This document shows, one piece after another, positions 49,609 to 51,281 of a DNA stretch of 51,281 nucleotides. The notes beneath the pieces were generated by a model that was not told the DNA's origin, made no database searches, and saw only the letters and a list, made by a program, of their open reading frames with translations. Location of the stretch: NCBI GenBank assembly GCA_018992565.1, contig JACVGW010000006.1:1-51281 (forward strand), read 5' to 3'. Every line of letters starts with the position of its first letter. Position 1 is the first letter of the stretch. This stretch comes from Theionarchaea archaeon. GTDB taxonomy: Archaea > Methanobacteriota_B > Thermococci > Methanofastidiosales > SZ-28-30. Both the position numbers and the translations under genes were made by a program.

Positions 49609-50508
49609 ATGTTGGAAGGGATTCACATTCTACTGACGTATGCATGCAATTTTGAATGCGATCACTGCTTCCTGTACTGCACTCCAAGATCTGAAGGAAC
49701 ATTCACGTTGCAGCAACTAAAAACTCTATTTGTGGATGCAGAGAAAATCAAATCCCTGAAATGGGTGTATTTTGAGGGAGGCGAACCTTTCTTATACTAT
49801 CCTCTGTTGGTAGAAGGCGTTCGAATGACTCGAGCCTTGAGGCTGAAAGCAGGAGTAGTCACCAACGGCTACTGGGCAACTGCTGCAGAAGATGCAGTCC
49901 TTTGGTTAATCTCGCTCTCTGAAGCCGATCTTGCTGATCTGAGTGTCAGTGATGATTTGTTCCACTATGAGGACGATTTGAATCTAGCTAAAAGAGCTGT
50001 GGAAGCTGCTGAAATGGTGGGCATTCCAGTGAGTACCATCTCCATAGAGAAACCGACCTTGGAAGTGGACAAAGACCAAGAAAAGGGAGAACCTGTGGTG
50101 GGTGGCGGCTGCATGTTCAGGGGGAGGGCTGTTGAAAAGCTGACTGAAGGATTGCCACGGAGGTTATGGCATCAGTTCAATCAATGCCCGTACGAAGACT
50201 TAGAAGACCCCAAGAGGGTTCACGTAGATTCCTTTGGGAATGTACACATCTGCCAGGGTATATCCATGGGGAACATGTGGGAGACACCTCTGCATCAGCT
50301 GCTTGAGGAATATGATCCCTATACCCACCCTGTGGTGGGGCCACTGGTTCGAGGAGGTCCCGCCCAGCTGCTCAGAGAGTACCAGATAGACCATGAGGAC
50401 TCCTACGTTGATGCCTGTCACTGCTGTTACAGTGGAAGGATGAAACTGCTGGATCAGTTCCCGCAGTATTTGACACCACGGCAGGTTTATGGAGAAGGGC
50501 TATCATGA
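49609..50508 (+). CDS. Radical SAM protein with C-terminal SPASM-like cysteines
   Basis: A 299-residue radical SAM enzyme of unknown substrate. The cluster motif is C13-x3-C17-x2-C20 in Y-A-C-N-F-E-C-D-H-C. Y-F-E-G-G-E-P-F near 54 is the SAM-binding G-G-E-P strand, and V-V-T-N-G-Y-W near 83 follows. Further cysteines (near 168, 191, 215 and a C-H-C-C group near 265) could bind an auxiliary cluster, as in SPASM proteins that modify peptides. No precursor-peptide gene is obvious nearby. The start is fixed by the TATA box 25 nt upstream. Confidence 0.82.
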   Translation: MLEGIHILLTYACNFECDHCFLYCTPRSEGTFTLQQLKTLFVDAEKIKSLKWVYFEGGEPFLYYPLLVEGVRMTRALRLKAGVVTNGYWATAAEDAVLWLISLSEADLADLSVSDDLFHYEDDLNLAKRAVEAAEMVGIPVSTISIEKPTLEVDKDQEKGEPVVGGGCMFRGRAVEKLTEGLPRRLWHQFNQCPYEDLEDPKRVHVDSFGNVHICQGISMGNMWETPLHQLLEEYDPYTHPVVGPLVRGGPAQLLREYQIDHEDSYVDACHCCYSGRMKLLDQFPQYLTPRQVYGEGLS

Positions 50509-50673
50509 AAAGATGGCACGTGAGTGATTCATCAGATACAGCCCAGATCCAGCATGCACGTCTCAGATGAAGAGGCAGTATTCAACCACACTGAGAAAGA
50601 CATTACGCATAGAGAGCACGTTCCAGTTAAAGGCTAGGACCAATTTCTACCCATGTACCGCAACACCTAAAAC

Positions 50674-50681
50674 CTTTTAAG
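50674..50681 (+). promoter_or_regulatory. TATA box for the phosphoribosyltransferase operon
   Basis: CTTTTAAG, centred 25 nt before the ATG at 50702. Confidence 0.5.
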
Positions 50682-50701
50682 AACTTCCAATAACTAAGAG
50701 C

Positions 50702-51172
50702 ATGGAGAAGGAGTACCTTCACTGGTCCAAGGTGGACGAAGCGATATGGACACTGGTCGACTATGTGAGAAAAGACTATAAAGTAGACATTATTGTTGGA
50801 ATAGCCCGAGGTGGCCTGATTCCTGCAGTGCGAATGTCACACATCATGGACAACATTCTCATGCGAGTCATGGATGTCAAATTCTATACTGATGTTGAAA
50901 AACATACAGAATTCCCTGAGATCACTGTTCCCCTAACTGAGCCCATACAGGGCAAAAATGTTCTCATCGTAGACGATGTGGCAGATACTGGGAAAACCTT
51001 GAAAGTGGTAAGAGAAGACATCAAGAAAAAAGGTGCACGCGATGTGCGCATTGCAGTCATTTGCAAGAAGCCTCAGAGCATAATAGACCCCGATTACTAC
51101 ATTTTTCAGACTGATAGGTGGATTATATTCCCGTGGGAGAAAATGCCTGTGTGCAAGAAGGTGGCTCCATGA
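50702..51172 (+). CDS. Purine-type phosphoribosyltransferase
   Basis: A 156-residue enzyme that transfers phosphoribose from PRPP to a purine base, by family. The PRPP-binding signature V-L-I-V-D-D-V-A-D-T-G-K-T-L is at about 88-101, and I-V-G-I-A-R-G-G-L near 31-39 forms the pyrophosphate loop. The closing W-I-I-F-P-W-E resembles xanthine/hypoxanthine-guanine phosphoribosyltransferases of the Gpt group. The base preference is not clear. Its stop overlaps the next start (ATGA), so it is co-translated with the RNA phosphodiesterase. Confidence 0.88.
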   Translation: MEKEYLHWSKVDEAIWTLVDYVRKDYKVDIIVGIARGGLIPAVRMSHIMDNILMRVMDVKFYTDVEKHTEFPEITVPLTEPIQGKNVLIVDDVADTGKTLKVVREDIKKKGARDVRIAVICKKPQSIIDPDYYIFQTDRWIIFPWEKMPVCKKVAP

Positions 51173-51281
51173 GGAGTTTCATTGCGGTGAATCTGTCAGA
51201 AGAGTTGATTCCCACTGTCGTTGACATGCAGACCCACATAACGGAGGGGAAGATAAAATTCGTAGAACCTGAGAATCTACA
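51169..51281 (+). CDS. thpR: RNA 2',3'-cyclic phosphodiesterase, 3'-truncated by window edge
   Basis: The first 37 codons of a ThpR/LigT-type 2H phosphoesterase. The start M-R-S-F-I-A-V-N-L-S-E-E-L and the K-F-V-E-P-E-N-L segment just before the first H-x-T site match that family, which opens 2',3'-cyclic phosphates on RNA ends and is common in archaea. The catalytic motifs lie beyond the window. The gene begins within the phosphoribosyltransferase stop. Confidence 0.75.
   Translation, partial: MRSFIAVNLSEELIPTVVDMQTHITEGKIKFVEPENL

Noticed and set aside
49338-49626. Nearly 100-residue N-terminal extension of the aminotransferase
   Set aside because: It precedes the TATA box and SD of the gene, overlaps the divergent radical SAM promoter and does not resemble the family.

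Overview
The window looks like archaeal chromosome. It carries an archaeal-type pheS-pheT pair, an archaeal-type alaS with an N-terminal zinc motif, a Hef-family helicase, a DUF2148 ferredoxin-domain protein, a ThpR-type RNA cyclic phosphodiesterase (cut by the right edge), and many AT-rich archaeal TATA boxes. For a large share of first genes the TATA box is centred 23-26 nt before the start codon, which implies leaderless mRNAs. Genes inside operons instead have Shine-Dalgarno (SD) sites such as GGAGG and GGTGAT. The tungsten-type aldehyde oxidoreductase and several Fe-S/radical SAM proteins suggest an anaerobe. A euryarchaeal, uncultured lineage is my guess; the sequence alone does not fix it. 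I saw no rRNA, tRNA, CRISPR, phage or insertion sequence.

Layout. 1-3.0 kb: a duplicated-domain protein, a polytopic membrane protein and a secreted subtilisin-like protease. 3.3-12.3 kb: a glycerol/glycerol-phosphate region with an AGPS/GlcD-like FAD enzyme, a CCG-domain Fe-S protein, a BON-GlpA fusion, a second FAD/NAD oxidoreductase, a DUF457 membrane protein and, on the other strand, a DUF1667 protein plus glycerol kinase. Together these resemble a complete glycerol to dihydroxyacetone-phosphate route. 12.6-20.4 kb: two SCP2 proteins, a TPP enzyme, Zn- and Fe-type alcohol dehydrogenases, an AOR-family oxidoreductase and a DUF1003 protein. 20.7-22.6 kb: a roadblock protein and two membrane proteins.

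22.8-27.5 kb is the most unusual region. It is a tightly overlapping minus-strand operon: small winged-helix regulator, opine dehydrogenase, cobalamin-binding glutamate-mutase-like enzyme, NadE-like ATP pyrophosphatase and D-Ala-D-Ala-ligase-like ATP-grasp enzyme. Two perfect dyads overlap its promoter. The combination of carbon-skeleton mutase, two carboxylate-activating enzymes and an amino-acid/keto-acid dehydrogenase suggests biosynthesis of an undescribed modified amino acid, dipeptide or opine. The logic recalls pyrrolysine synthesis (mutase, ATP-grasp ligase, dehydrogenase), but the mutase and dehydrogenase families differ.

27.6-39.6 kb: zinc-ribbon protein, pheT-pheS, a CDF transporter, a GNAT/enolase-superfamily pair resembling N-acylamino-acid racemase operons, a radical SAM protein, a PEGA/thrombospondin-type-3 surface protein, a small 2[4Fe-4S] ferredoxin, a Hef-like helicase and the DUF2148 protein. 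39.9-45.1 kb: two large paralogous GT-C-like membrane proteins. 45.4 kb to the end: alaS, a PLP aminotransferase, a second radical SAM protein, a phosphoribosyltransferase and the start of thpR.

Functions were read from motifs and family resemblance by eye, without database searches. Start sites were often moved inward where an SD or TATA box decided the matter; each case is stated.
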